Shown: one piece after another, positions 42,350 through 51,374 of the stretch
How positions within the stretch are numbered: position 1 is the stretch's first letter
Layout: the number at the start of each line of letters is the position of its first letter
NCBI GenBank assembly: GCA_050948865.1
Contig: JBMNEQ010000001.1
Span: 1-64,000, forward strand
Direction of reading: 5' to 3'
Origin: SKGN01 sp050948865
Lineage (GTDB): Bacteria > Bacillota_I > Bacilli_A > RF39 > UBA660
Length of the DNA stretch: 64,000 nt
The notes under the pieces: model-generated
Told to the model about the DNA's origin: nothing
The model's input: only the letters and a program-made list of their open reading frames with translations
The model's database searches: none
Program-made: the position numbers and the translations under genes

Positions 42350-43222
42350 TTATTTATTTAATTCTTTATTTATTTCTTCTACTAAATCTTCTTTTCTTTT
42401 TTCTAAACCTTCTCCAACTTCAAAACGAATCATACTTTTAATAATTCCCCCATTATTTTTAACATAGGTGCCGACATTAATTTTATCATCTTTAATATAA
42501 GGTTGTTCTTCTAGACAAACATCTTTATAATATCTATTTATTTTTCCAGTTACCATTTTTTCAGCAATTTCTATAGGTTTACCTTCTAAAATAGCTTGTT
42601 CTTTAATAATTTCCTTTTCTTTTTCTAAAACTAAAACTGGAACCTCTTCCCTTTTTAAATAAGTAGGATTCATTGCAGCAACATGCATAGCAACATTCTT
42701 AGCGACATCCTCATCAGTATTTTCTAACACTACTAAAGAAGCTATTTTACCACCCATATGAACATAACTACCGAAAACTTCATTGTCTTGTTTTATTATT
42801 CTTTTAAAACGACGAAAATTTAAACGTTCTCCAATTTTAGCTGTTTTTAAAGTAATTACTTCTTCAATAGTTCCTTCTTCTGTTTTTACCTTTAAGGCTT
42901 CCTCTAAAGAATTAACATCATTAGATAATATTGAGTGCGAAATAAAATTAACTAAATCTTGAAATAAAGTATTTTTAGCGACAAAATCAGTTTCACTATT
43001 AACTTCTACAATAACTCCAACAGAATCTTTACTTAAAGCATTAGATAAACCTTCAGCAGCAATTCGATCAACTCTTTTAGCAGCTTTAGAAATACCTTTT
43101 TCTCTCAACCAATCAATAGCTTTTTCTAAATCCCCATTTGTTTCTTCTAAGGCTTTTTTACAATCTAACATTCCCGCCCCAGTACTTTCTCTTAATTCTT
43201 TAACCATTTTAGCTGTAATCAT
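42350..43222 (-). CDS. tsf: Elongation factor Ts
   Basis: 290 residues. An N-terminal UBA-like domain has KELRESTGAGMLDCKKALEE, and the EF-Tu contact region has VNSETDFVAKN (about residues 74-84), both highly conserved. The central HVAAMNPTYL motif and a C-terminal SMIRFEVGEG close the protein. Exchanges GDP for GTP on EF-Tu. Strong AAGGAGGT at 43237-43230. Normal pairing with rpsB, from which it is separated by the frameshifted rpsB extension. Confidence 0.97.
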   Translation of the reverse strand: MITAKMVKELRESTGAGMLDCKKALEETNGDLEKAIDWLREKGISKAAKRVDRIAAEGLSNALSKDSVGVIVEVNSETDFVAKNTLFQDLVNFISHSILSNDVNSLEEALKVKTEEGTIEEVITLKTAKIGERLNFRRFKRIIKQDNEVFGSYVHMGGKIASLVVLENTDEDVAKNVAMHVAAMNPTYLKREEVPVLVLEKEKEIIKEQAILEGKPIEIAEKMVTGKINRYYKDVCLEEQPYIKDDKINVGTYVKNNGGIIKSMIRFEVGEGLEKRKEDLVEEINKELNK

Positions 43223-43236
43223 TCTTACAACCTCCT

Positions 43237-43404
43237 TTATTTATTTAAAACATCTATTAACTCTTGTTTTTTTAATTTAGAATAACCAACAAGCCCCTTT
43301 TCTTTAGCCATTTCTTTTAATTCTAAAACTGTTAAACTAGATAAATCAATAACCTCTTCTTGAGGTTCTTCTATCTTTATTTCTTCAACTTCCTTTTTAG
43401 AATC
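43237..43404 (-). pseudogene. Rho_N-like domain, out-of-frame 3' extension of rpsB
   Basis: An open frame without a start, reading EVEEIKIEEPQEEVIDLSSL then TVLELKEMAKEKGLVGYSKL and ending ELIDVLNK, stop at 43237. This is a Rho termination factor N-terminal-type (SAP-like) domain behind an acidic linker. It lies in the +1 frame relative to rpsB, and the frame change falls between 43399 and 43405. Removing one base there fuses it to ribosomal protein S2. It has no initiation codon of its own except an internal ATG after 23 codons. Confidence 0.65.
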
Positions 43405-44221
43405 TCATTTTTTCTTGAGCATTTTCTTCAATGTTTTTTAAAATAGCTTCTGCTTCTTCTTTTAACTGTGCTTCTTTTTCTTCTTCTTTCTTTTTAGTTA
43501 CTTTTAAACGATCTTCTTCAGTTAAAAAGTCAATCATTTCTAAACCTTTTACAGATGCAACAGCATTCGCTAAAACTCCTATAATTAATTTAACAGATCT
43601 AATAGCATCATCATTAGCCGGAATTGGATAATCTAAATCATCAGGATCACAATTAGTATCAACAATCCCAATTACAGGAATATTTAATTTACGAGCTTCC
43701 CTAATCGCATTAATCTCTTTTCTTGGATCAACTATCACTAAAGCAGCTGGTAATCTTTTCATTTCCCTAATTCCTGATAAATTTCTATCTAATTTTGCAT
43801 ATTCTTTCTTAATTTTTATGACCTCTTTTTTAGGTAATAGTTCAAAAATACCCTCTTCTTCCATTTTTTCTATTTCTTCTAAACGACCAATTCTTTTTCT
43901 AATTGTTCTAAAATTAGTTAAAGTTCCTCCTAACCAACGTTCTACAACATAGGGCATTCTAACTCGAAGTGCTTCTTCTTTAGCCGCTTCTTGAGCTTGT
44001 TTTTTTGTTCCCACAAATAAAACTTCACCACCAGCCCTAACAATATCAGTTAACACTTGATAAGCTTCTTCAATTTTACGAACTGTTTTTTGTAAATCGA
44101 TAATATAAATATCATCCCGAGCTGTAAAAATATACTCCTTCATTTTTGGATTCCATCTTTTAGTTTGATGCCCAAAATGAACACCTGCTTCTAATAAATA
44201 AGTCATTGAAACTACTGTCAT
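43397..44221 (-). CDS. rpsB: Small ribosomal subunit protein S2
   Basis: 274 residues. Core sequence is intact: LLEAGVHFGHQTKRWNPKMK, VLFVGTKKQAQEAA, ERWLGGTLTNFRTI, PALVIVDPRKE and NIPVIGIVDTNCDPD. A charged ~40-residue C-terminal tail after LEMIDFLTEE is rich in K and E. I place the start at the ATG at 44221 (MTVVSMTYL), where AGGAGG is correctly spaced. The 17-codon longer frame lacks a site. The tail probably once ran on into a Rho_N domain (next feature downstream). Confidence 0.96.
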   Translation of the reverse strand: MTVVSMTYLLEAGVHFGHQTKRWNPKMKEYIFTARDDIYIIDLQKTVRKIEEAYQVLTDIVRAGGEVLFVGTKKQAQEAAKEEALRVRMPYVVERWLGGTLTNFRTIRKRIGRLEEIEKMEEEGIFELLPKKEVIKIKKEYAKLDRNLSGIREMKRLPAALVIVDPRKEINAIREARKLNIPVIGIVDTNCDPDDLDYPIPANDDAIRSVKLIIGVLANAVASVKGLEMIDFLTEEDRLKVTKKKEEEKEAQLKEEAEAILKNIEENAQEKMRF

Positions 44222-44325
44222 TAAAATTCCTCCTTTTGTTTTTCTTCCGAACACTTCAACTTTAAACACCACCTTTAAGGCACTAGGTATTTAAATCCAT
44301 GTCGTGACTAATAAATTCATTGTTA

Positions 44326-44355
44326 ATTATAGCATAGACCAATCCCCAAAAACAA
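44326..44355 (-). promoter_or_regulatory. Promoter of rpsB-tsf
   Basis: Minus strand TTGTTT (44355-44350), 18 bases, then TATAAT (44331-44326) with an upstream TG (TGCTATAAT). About 100 bases of untranslated leader follow, containing a CACTAGGTATTTAAATCC-like complementary stretch that may form an autoregulatory structure; I cannot assign it to a known leader family. Confidence 0.6.
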
Positions 44356-44365
44356 GTCCATTTTT

Positions 44366-46543
44366 TTATAAACGATAAGGATTAAAATCTATTTCTAATT
44401 TTATTTTATTAATATTTTCATAATGAGTGCTAATTTCTTGAATGACCTGATAAACTTCTTCCTTTTTTCGATATTTTACAATACACTGAAAACGATATAT
44501 CCTTTTTATTTTAACTATTCCCGCAGTAGTTGGACCTAATATTTGATTATCTTTTAAATTATTTTTCAAATATTTACCTATTTTTAAAGCTTCTTGATAT
44601 CCTTCTTTAAAATCTTTGGATAATACTCTAAGTAAAACGATAAAGCAATAAGGAGGATAAAACATCTTTCTTCTTATTTGCATTTCTTCTTCATAAAAAC
44701 CAAGATAATTATGTTCTTTAGCCATCTTAATAACATAATGATCAGGATTAAAAGTTTGAAAAAGAACTTCCCCTTCTCTTTGACTACGACCAGATCGACC
44801 CGCTACTTGACTTAATAATTGAAAAGTTCTTTCCCCACTTCTAAAGTCTGGTATATAAAGTCCCATATCCCCATTAATTACTCCTACTAAGGTCACTAAA
44901 GAAAAATCTAATCCCTTGGCAATCATTTGTGTTCCTACTAACAAATCATATTTATATTGATTAAAGTCTTGAATAATCTTCTTATGAGCTCCCTTTTTAG
45001 AAGTGGTATCTAAATCCATTCTTACTATTCTTATTTTTGGAATTAATTTTTGTAATTCTTCTTCTATTTTTTCTGTTCCTACTCCAAAAAGCATTAAATC
45101 TTTACTTTGACAACTAGGACAAATATCATTCTTATTATCCGCATAACCACAATAATGACAACGAAGATTATTTTTAGCTTTATGATAAGTTAAAGTAATA
45201 TCACAAAAAGGACATTTAAAAACAAAACCACAATTTTTACAAATTAAATAATTAGCATAACCTCTTCTATTAAGAAGAATCATTATTTGTTCTTTTTTCT
45301 TTAATCTTTCTTCTATTTTTTTAATTAAAGACTTTGAAAAAAGAGGATATCCTTCTTTAATACTTTCTTTCATATCTACGACCTTAACAAAGGGTAAATT
45401 CTTTTGATTAATTCGTTCTTTTAAAGTTAAAAGTTTATAAAGACCTTTTCTAGCCCGAGCATAACTTTCTAATGATGGAGTTGCACTTCCTAAAAGGATT
45501 TTCGCTTGATGATTTTTTCTTCGATAAGAAGCGATATCAAGAGCATGATAACGAGGATTGTTTTCTTGTTTATAAGTCATTTCTTGTTCTTCATCAATAA
45601 TAATTATCCCTATTCTTGTTAAAGGGGCAAAAATAGCACTTCTTGGTCCTATTACAATAGAAACCTCTCCTCGTTCAATTTTTCTCCACTCATCATATCT
45701 TTCACCAGCACTAAGACGACTATGTAAAAGAGCCACATTTTCTTGAAAGCGACTTTTAAATTTATTCACCACTTGAATAGTAAGAGCAATTTCTGGAACT
45801 AAAACAATCGCTGTTTTTTCTTCTTTTAAAACCTCTTCAATAATACGCATATAGACTTCTGTCTTCCCGCTTCCTGTAACTCCATGTAATAAATAGACTT
45901 CCTCTTTTCCCTTTAAAACTTCCTCCATTACTCTTTTTTGATCTTTTGTTAAAGATGGTTTAAAGTCTTTATGAAAAAAAACTTCTTCTAAACGATATAC
46001 TTCTTCTTTACTTTCTTTAACCATTTTTAGTTCAAGCAAAACCTTTAAAGCACTTCTACTTATTATATCTTTTTTCTTTAATTTCTTTTTACTAAGCAAT
46101 AACTCTAATATTTCTTTTTGACGAAAAGCTTTACTTTCTTTTAAGAAGTTTAAAACCATTTCTTGATCTTGATTTAAAATAATATAAGTTTCCTTTTTTA
46201 TCGAAGTTTTGTTCTTCCTTTTAGCTTTTAAAGCACTAGGCAACATTGTTTGATAACAACTAATTAAAGGCGCTAAATAAATATCAGCCATATATTGACC
46301 TAACTTCATCATTTCTTTATTTAAAATAGGTTCTTCATCAATTACTTTGATAACTTCCTTTAATTTTTCTAAAGGACTCTCTACGACCTCTTCTAAAACA
46401 AAACCTTCTAACTTTCTTGAACCAAATGGAACTAAAACTCGAATCCCGATTTTTATTTTATCTTCTAAAAACTTAGGTACTAAATAACTAAATAATTGTC
46501 TATTTTTATTCACTCTTTGTTCGACTAAAACATTAACAATCAT
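44366..46543 (-). CDS. priA: Primosomal replication protein N' (PriA helicase)
   Basis: 725 residues. An N-terminal DNA-binding domain is followed by the helicase P loop LLHGVTGSGKTEVYMRII (about residues 215-232), IIIDEEQEMTYKQ (DEEQ box), LGSATPSLESY and LLNRRGYANYL. Zinc-binding cysteines follow: CKNCGFVFKCPFC, then CHYCGYADNKNDICPSC. Next come GTQMIAKGLDF and the QVAGRSGR motif. Restarts stalled replication forks. All catalytic motifs intact. Confidence 0.97.
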   Translation of the reverse strand: MIVNVLVEQRVNKNRQLFSYLVPKFLEDKIKIGIRVLVPFGSRKLEGFVLEEVVESPLEKLKEVIKVIDEEPILNKEMMKLGQYMADIYLAPLISCYQTMLPSALKAKRKNKTSIKKETYIILNQDQEMVLNFLKESKAFRQKEILELLLSKKKLKKKDIISRSALKVLLELKMVKESKEEVYRLEEVFFHKDFKPSLTKDQKRVMEEVLKGKEEVYLLHGVTGSGKTEVYMRIIEEVLKEEKTAIVLVPEIALTIQVVNKFKSRFQENVALLHSRLSAGERYDEWRKIERGEVSIVIGPRSAIFAPLTRIGIIIIDEEQEMTYKQENNPRYHALDIASYRRKNHQAKILLGSATPSLESYARARKGLYKLLTLKERINQKNLPFVKVVDMKESIKEGYPLFSKSLIKKIEERLKKKEQIMILLNRRGYANYLICKNCGFVFKCPFCDITLTYHKAKNNLRCHYCGYADNKNDICPSCQSKDLMLFGVGTEKIEEELQKLIPKIRIVRMDLDTTSKKGAHKKIIQDFNQYKYDLLVGTQMIAKGLDFSLVTLVGVINGDMGLYIPDFRSGERTFQLLSQVAGRSGRSQREGEVLFQTFNPDHYVIKMAKEHNYLGFYEEEMQIRRKMFYPPYCFIVLLRVLSKDFKEGYQEALKIGKYLKNNLKDNQILGPTTAGIVKIKRIYRFQCIVKYRKKEEVYQVIQEISTHYENINKIKLEIDFNPYRL

Positions 46544-46654
46544 TAAACCACATCCCTTTTAAAATTATATCACGAATAAAACCCTTAGGTAAAACTAAGG
46601 ATTTTCCATTTTTAACTTTAAAATCATCACTAACTTATAATAAAAGTAATGTAA

Positions 46655-47413
46655 TCATCTTTTCCAAAGTTCTTTTAATAAAACGTTACCCTCAAATCCT
46701 ATATCATAAAGGGCATTTTTAAAATGATCATTAGCATCTATTATTTTAATAATTAAAAAATGATTAAAAGCAAAAATATTTAATTGATAAGAATCATTCT
46801 CTAAAGTATAAAAAACTTCAATTTTATAAGTATCATCTTGAGGATTAAAATTAAAACTATCTTTTGTTTTTATCCTTTTAGTTAAATTAGCAAAAACACT
46901 TTCTAGATCTGTTTCTAAAAGTTCTTTTGTTTCTTCCTGTAATTCTTTATCGACTAAAAAATATTTAGTTAGATTAATTTCTTTTAATTCGGCTTTTTTT
47001 ATTTTAGTTAGCCAACCATCTTCTAAAACAAATTCATTTTCACAAAAACTTCCCCTTAAATACTCTAAAGTTATTTTATTTAAAGGAAAATCTTTTTCTA
47101 CAATATATTTTTTAATAGTTATTCTCCTTTGTTCATCATAAAAATAACTTTCATCATAACAAGATATTAATTCATCTAAATAATTATTAATAAAAGTATC
47201 AACTGCTTTATAACTTCTTATTGTTTTAAAAGTAGCTTTATATTCAGTGCTTTTCTTTTCATAATAAGAATACTTTGGTAAAGGAATTCCCATTGATGTA
47301 TTAGAAAGAGGATATTCATTCTTAAAGAAAGTTTTGTTAGTATCTAAAATCATAATAGTAATAACAATTAAAAGCAAAATCAGACCATTAAAAAATGATG
47401 TTAATCTTTTCAT
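46655..47413 (-). CDS. Unknown secreted or membrane-anchored protein
   Basis: 252 residues, not recognised. A single N-terminal hydrophobic segment (residues 9-24, NGLILLLIVITIMILD) without a lipobox suggests a signal anchor. The rest is charged and apparently extracytoplasmic, with SNTSMGIPLPKYSYYEKKST near residue 40 and no Cys pair that would mark a redox role. Its start overlaps the gpmI stop by four bases, so it is translated from the gpmI transcript. Confidence 0.55.
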   Translation of the reverse strand: MKRLTSFFNGLILLLIVITIMILDTNKTFFKNEYPLSNTSMGIPLPKYSYYEKKSTEYKATFKTIRSYKAVDTFINNYLDELISCYDESYFYDEQRRITIKKYIVEKDFPLNKITLEYLRGSFCENEFVLEDGWLTKIKKAELKEINLTKYFLVDKELQEETKELLETDLESVFANLTKRIKTKDSFNFNPQDDTYKIEVFYTLENDSYQLNIFAFNHFLIIKIIDANDHFKNALYDIGFEGNVLLKELWKR

Positions 47414-48921
47414 ATTTCTTCCTCTATTAAAACTTCCCCAGTCATTTCTTTGGGAATTTCTATTTTCATTAATTTTAAAATAGTCGGAGCAATATCACCT
47501 AATTTTCCATCTTTTACTTGATAACCTTTATCACAAATAATAAAAGGAACTTTATTCGTAGTATGAGAAGTAATAACACGATCTTTATCATCTAACATAT
47601 ATTCACAATTACCATGATCAGCTGTAACTATTAATAACCCCTCTTTTTCTTTAATTTTTTTATAAATTCTTCCTAAATTCTCATCAACAGCCTCAATTGC
47701 TTGAATGGTTTTTTCTAAATTACCAGTATGTCCAACCATATCAGGATTAGCATAATTTAAAATAATTAAATCATATTTATTGGTCTTTATTTCTTCTAAT
47801 AATTTATCTGTTACTTCATAAATACTCATTTCTGGTTTTAAATCATAAGTTTTAACTTTAGGGGATGGAATTAAAATTCTTGTGCACCCTTCTAAAACTC
47901 TTTCTTTTCCCCCATCAAAAAAATAAGTAACATGAGCATATTTTTCTGTTTCAGCAATTCTTAATTGATTAAAAGATAAAGTGGATAAATAAACCCCTAA
48001 AGAATTTTTAATATTATCCATTTTATAAGCAGAATCCCCAATAATAGAACCAGCTCCTGGCATTAAAGTAACTAATTTAATATTTTTTAATTTCTTTATT
48101 TCAAAATCTTTAAAAGAAAGATTAGTTAAAGCTGTTAAAATTTGAGTAGCTCGATCTGGTCTAAAGTTAGCAAAAATTAGACCATCATGATCTTGAATAA
48201 TTCCTGTTTTATCAATAACACTTGGTAAGATAAACTCATCAAATATCCCTTTTTGATAACTTTGATCAATTACTTCTAATGATTCTTGATATTCTTCCCC
48301 TTTTCCTAAGACAAGAGCATCATAAGCTAGTTTTGTTCTTTCCCATCTTTTATCTCGGTCCATAGCATAATAACGACCACTGATAGTAGAAATTTTTCCT
48401 AAACCTTGTTCTTTTATAGCTTGTAATAACTTTTCTAAATAAACTTTAGCACTAGTAGGAGAAGTATCTCTTCCATCAGTAAAAATATGAAAATAAACCT
48501 GCTTTAAATCCTCCTTTTTTGCTATTTCTAGTATTGCAATTAAATGATCTATATGAGAATGAACTCCCCCATCACTTAATAAACCTAAAATATGAAGTTT
48601 ACTTTTTTCTTCTTTTACATGTTTAATCACATTTAAAATCTTTTTATTTGTAAAAATACTTTTATCTTTAATCGCTTTATTAATGATTTCTAACGGTTGA
48701 TAAACTATTCTTCCCGCTCCAATATTTAAATGTCCTACCTCGCTATTACCCATTTGTCCTTGTGGTAACCCCACAGCTTCCCCACTAGCTAAAAGCTCAC
48801 TATGAGGATACTTTTTTATTAAATTATTATAAATAGGAGTATAAGCCTGTTTAAAAGCATTTCCGTGTTCCTCTTTTCTAATTCCAACTCCATCTAAAAT
48901 CGCTAAAACAATTGGTTTCAT
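47410..48921 (-). CDS. gpmI: 2,3-bisphosphoglycerate-independent phosphoglycerate mutase
   Basis: 503 residues. The protein starts with KPIVLAILDGVGIRKEEHGN (metal Asp), then PQGQMGNSEVGHLNIGAGR with the nucleophile Ser near residue 62. HIFTDGRDTSP, SGRYYAMDRDKRWER, NYANPDMVGHTG and TADHGNCE complete the two-metal site. Interconverts 3- and 2-phosphoglycerate in glycolysis. It is separate from the gap-pgk-tpi operon further right. Confidence 0.97.
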   Translation of the reverse strand: MKPIVLAILDGVGIRKEEHGNAFKQAYTPIYNNLIKKYPHSELLASGEAVGLPQGQMGNSEVGHLNIGAGRIVYQPLEIINKAIKDKSIFTNKKILNVIKHVKEEKSKLHILGLLSDGGVHSHIDHLIAILEIAKKEDLKQVYFHIFTDGRDTSPTSAKVYLEKLLQAIKEQGLGKISTISGRYYAMDRDKRWERTKLAYDALVLGKGEEYQESLEVIDQSYQKGIFDEFILPSVIDKTGIIQDHDGLIFANFRPDRATQILTALTNLSFKDFEIKKLKNIKLVTLMPGAGSIIGDSAYKMDNIKNSLGVYLSTLSFNQLRIAETEKYAHVTYFFDGGKERVLEGCTRILIPSPKVKTYDLKPEMSIYEVTDKLLEEIKTNKYDLIILNYANPDMVGHTGNLEKTIQAIEAVDENLGRIYKKIKEKEGLLIVTADHGNCEYMLDDKDRVITSHTTNKVPFIICDKGYQVKDGKLGDIAPTILKLMKIEIPKEMTGEVLIEEEI

Positions 48922-48958
48922 ATTACCCTCCCCGAGTATAATGTTAACATATTTTAAT

Positions 48959-48980
48959 AAAAAAAACTACTTTCGTAGTC
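48959..48980 (-). terminator. Rho-independent terminator
   Basis: Minus strand GGACTAC-GAAA-GTAG followed by eight T; a GNRA-like loop closes the stem. It lies between the unknown 413-codon frame and gpmI. Confidence 0.82.
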
Positions 48981-48992
48981 CTTTTTCACTTC

Positions 48993-50393
48993 CTATTTAC
49001 TTTTAATGATTTCTCCCTTTTCTTTTGTTTCTTGATAGAATTGATAGATTTCTTTAACAGTTTTTTCTTCTAAATCTTTTGGATAAGAAGAAATAATACT
49101 TTTATCATCAAGTAAAAAAAGATTATTATCTTTAAAGCGAACTCCAAAATCTTTAATAAACATTGAAAACAACTCTTCTTCAGAAAGATTAAAATTTAAA
49201 ACTCCTTGTTCTTTTTCATAATATTTATACAAAGCCCAAAATTCTTCCTCCTTAATTATTAATCCTTCTTTAGTCTGAACTGGTTCTTTCCTAAAAGTTG
49301 ATAAAACTAAATCCCTAATACTTAAATTATTAGTAATATATCTTTCTAAAGAATCAAAATGCTTTTGACCTATTTTCTTAGGATAGTTTTTCATTATATA
49401 ACTTTTAAGCAAAGAAGAATTATAATTTTTACTACCCATAGTTTGTTTTTCCCAATTATGAACCCCAACTGTTTGTGGTTTATATCCCATTAATAAAAGA
49501 ACCTTTTCTGTACAAACTTTACTTTCGCCTTGATATAAAATTATATTTAAGTCCTTCGCTAACTCTTTTATTTCTTCATTATATTCCTTTTCTTCCACTA
49601 AAATAATTGCTTCTTTAGATAATTTCACCAAACCCGTAGTCCAAGTATCCTCAGGAGAGATTGCTTCTATTATCTTTAAATGATGCTTTAAAGGCTCAAT
49701 AATAATATATTTACAATCATCCCAAATTCCATAAGGATGACTATATACTTTCCCGTTTAAAGCAAAATGAATTGTATCGTGGTGAGAATAAGCCTTACTA
49801 GATTGTTTTTGACCATCCACCTCAATTTCCCTTTTTAAAAGAACCCCTGAATCTTGAGCTGTTTTTATAACTCCTGCCCTTGGAAAATAATTAGTCGCAT
49901 GAACTAAAGCAATCTCTTTTAAAGAAAAGTTAGTAGAGTCAAAATCATTATCAAGACAATCAGCCATCACCTCAGATTGATAATCATCAATCAAAAAAAT
50001 ACCATTATCTTTAAGTTTTATTCTTGATTTAATTTCCCTATTAACTTCTTCAAATTTATTATTAAGAGATTCTATTGCTGTTTTTTCTATTTGTTTCTTA
50101 GTTTCTTCTAATAAGCTTAAAAGATCATGATCCTTTTTTATTTCCTCTTGATAACTTTGACTTTCCTCTTTTAAAGCCCTTATTTTATTTTGAAACTCCT
50201 TTTTAAAAAGCCTATCCCATAAAGAATATCCCACTTTTTCTTTTAATAAACTCTTTAATTCTTGATCTGATTTTTCTAATAATTGTTCCTTTAAATACTT
50301 ATCAATATTTAATTTTCCTTCTTTTTCTTTAATTTTTTTTTATTCTAAAACAATTTTATCTTTATCTGACATTAAAATTAAATCTTTTCTCAT
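48993..50393 (-). pseudogene. Unknown ~466-codon gene interrupted by an early stop
   Basis: The long frame from a GTG at 50234 (MGYSLWDRLFKKEFQ) has no ribosome binding site. The same frame extends upstream through KKIKEKEGKLNIDKYLKEQL to a single in-frame TAA at 50340-50342, and beyond it to ATG at 50393 (MRKDLILMSDKDKIVLE). So a nonsense change, or an error, probably splits one gene. The product has a coiled-coil N-terminus (KEFQNKIRALKEESQSYQEE) and a middle with LVHATNYFPRAGVIKTAQDS and HHDTIHFALNGKV. I do not recognise the family; no membrane segments. Confidence 0.55.
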
Positions 50394-50458
50394 TTTTCAT
50401 TATTTTTTCCCTTCTTTTAAGATTATAGGTTATTTAAACTTCTTTTTCAATAAAAATA

Positions 50459-50490
50459 AAATCAGGTCTCTTCTAAAGAATAACCTGATT
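50459..50490 (-). terminator. Rho-independent terminator of spo0A
   Basis: Minus strand AATCAGGT (50490-50483), 15-base loop, ACCTGATT (50467-50460), then TTATTTTT. It follows the spo0A stop directly. Confidence 0.8.
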
Positions 50491-50494
50491 ATTG

Positions 50495-51265
50495 TTAACT
50501 ACTTACTTTATAGTATTCCAATCTTAATTTATCCGCTACTGTTACAATAAATTCTGAATTCGTTGGTTTCGCTTTATCTATATCAACACTATGACCAAAA
50601 ATCTCTTCCATCAACTTCCAATCCCCTCTATTCCAACTTACCTCGATTGCATGACGAATCGCTCTTTCTACTCGGGAAACTGTTGTATCAAACTTTAAAG
50701 CAATTTCTGGATATAACTCTTTCGTAATCCCTCCAATAATACTAGGCTTTTCATATAACATCATTACCCCTTCTCTTATATATTGATAACCTTTAATATG
50801 AGAAGGAACTCCTAATTCATGAAGAAGTTTTGTGATCGATATTTGTAAATTATTATGATATAAATTTATTATCTTTCCACTTTCTGTTTTTTTATTAAAA
50901 CATTCAATAATTCTTTTTTCTAAATCAATTAACTCAAAAGGCTTTAAAACAAAATAACTAACAGCATATTCTGATACTCTTCTAATCATATCTTCAGCAT
51001 TATAGGAAGTTAAAACTATTATTGGTTTAAGAATATTTTTTTGTTTCATTTGTTCTAAAACATAAACACCATCTTTATTCGGCATAATTAAATCAAGAAT
51101 AATTAGATCAAATTCTTCTAAATGCTTTTCAATTAATTTTATAGCCTCCTCCCCATCATGAGCCTCTAATACCACATCAATTCGTAGATGGCTAAAAAAA
51201 TATTCTTTAATCATATTTACTAAATTAATATTATCATCAACCATCATTACTTTAATTTCATTCAT
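50495..51265 (-). CDS. spo0A: Stage 0 sporulation response regulator Spo0A
   Basis: 256 residues. Receiver domain: acidic pair DD at residues 10-11, phosphoacceptor Asp58 in LIILDLIMPNKDG, the switch Thr in VLTSYNA, and Lys in FVLKPF. The C-terminal Spo0A DNA-binding domain contains HELGVPSHIKGYQYIREGV and the recognition helix SRVERAIRHAIEVSW, the family's most diagnostic sequence. Master regulator of entry into sporulation. A perfect 0A box lies 57 bases upstream of its ATG. Confidence 0.97.
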   Translation of the reverse strand: MNEIKVMMVDDNINLVNMIKEYFFSHLRIDVVLEAHDGEEAIKLIEKHLEEFDLIILDLIMPNKDGVYVLEQMKQKNILKPIIVLTSYNAEDMIRRVSEYAVSYFVLKPFELIDLEKRIIECFNKKTESGKIINLYHNNLQISITKLLHELGVPSHIKGYQYIREGVMMLYEKPSIIGGITKELYPEIALKFDTTVSRVERAIRHAIEVSWNRGDWKLMEEIFGHSVDIDKAKPTNSEFIVTVADKLRLEYYKVSS

Positions 51266-51321
51266 TTCTTTCCTCCCAATCTTATTATATTGATATTATA
51301 TAAAAGCCTTTTAGATTATTT

Positions 51322-51328
51322 TGTCGAA
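51322..51328 (+). promoter_or_regulatory. 0A box (Spo0A binding site) upstream of spo0A
   Basis: TGTCGAA, the exact consensus core, in TTTTGTCGAAAAA. The position 57 bases before the spo0A start suggests autoregulation, as in other spore formers. The seven-base motif is short, so chance is possible, but in such AT-rich sequence a CG-containing match at this place is persuasive. Confidence 0.6.
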
Positions 51329-51345
51329 AAAGAAAAAATATTAAA

Positions 51346-51374
51346 AATAGGATGTTTTTTTACATCCTATTTAA
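51346..51374 (-). terminator. Rho-independent terminator after tpiA
   Basis: Minus strand AAATAGGATGT, six-A loop, ACATCCTATTTTTAA. It closes the glycolytic operon and overlaps the tpiA stop. Confidence 0.8.

Noticed and set aside
43431..43631. Plus-strand frame of 66 codons, rich in Ser/Phe
   Set aside because: Antisense shadow of the Lys/Glu-rich rpsB tail.
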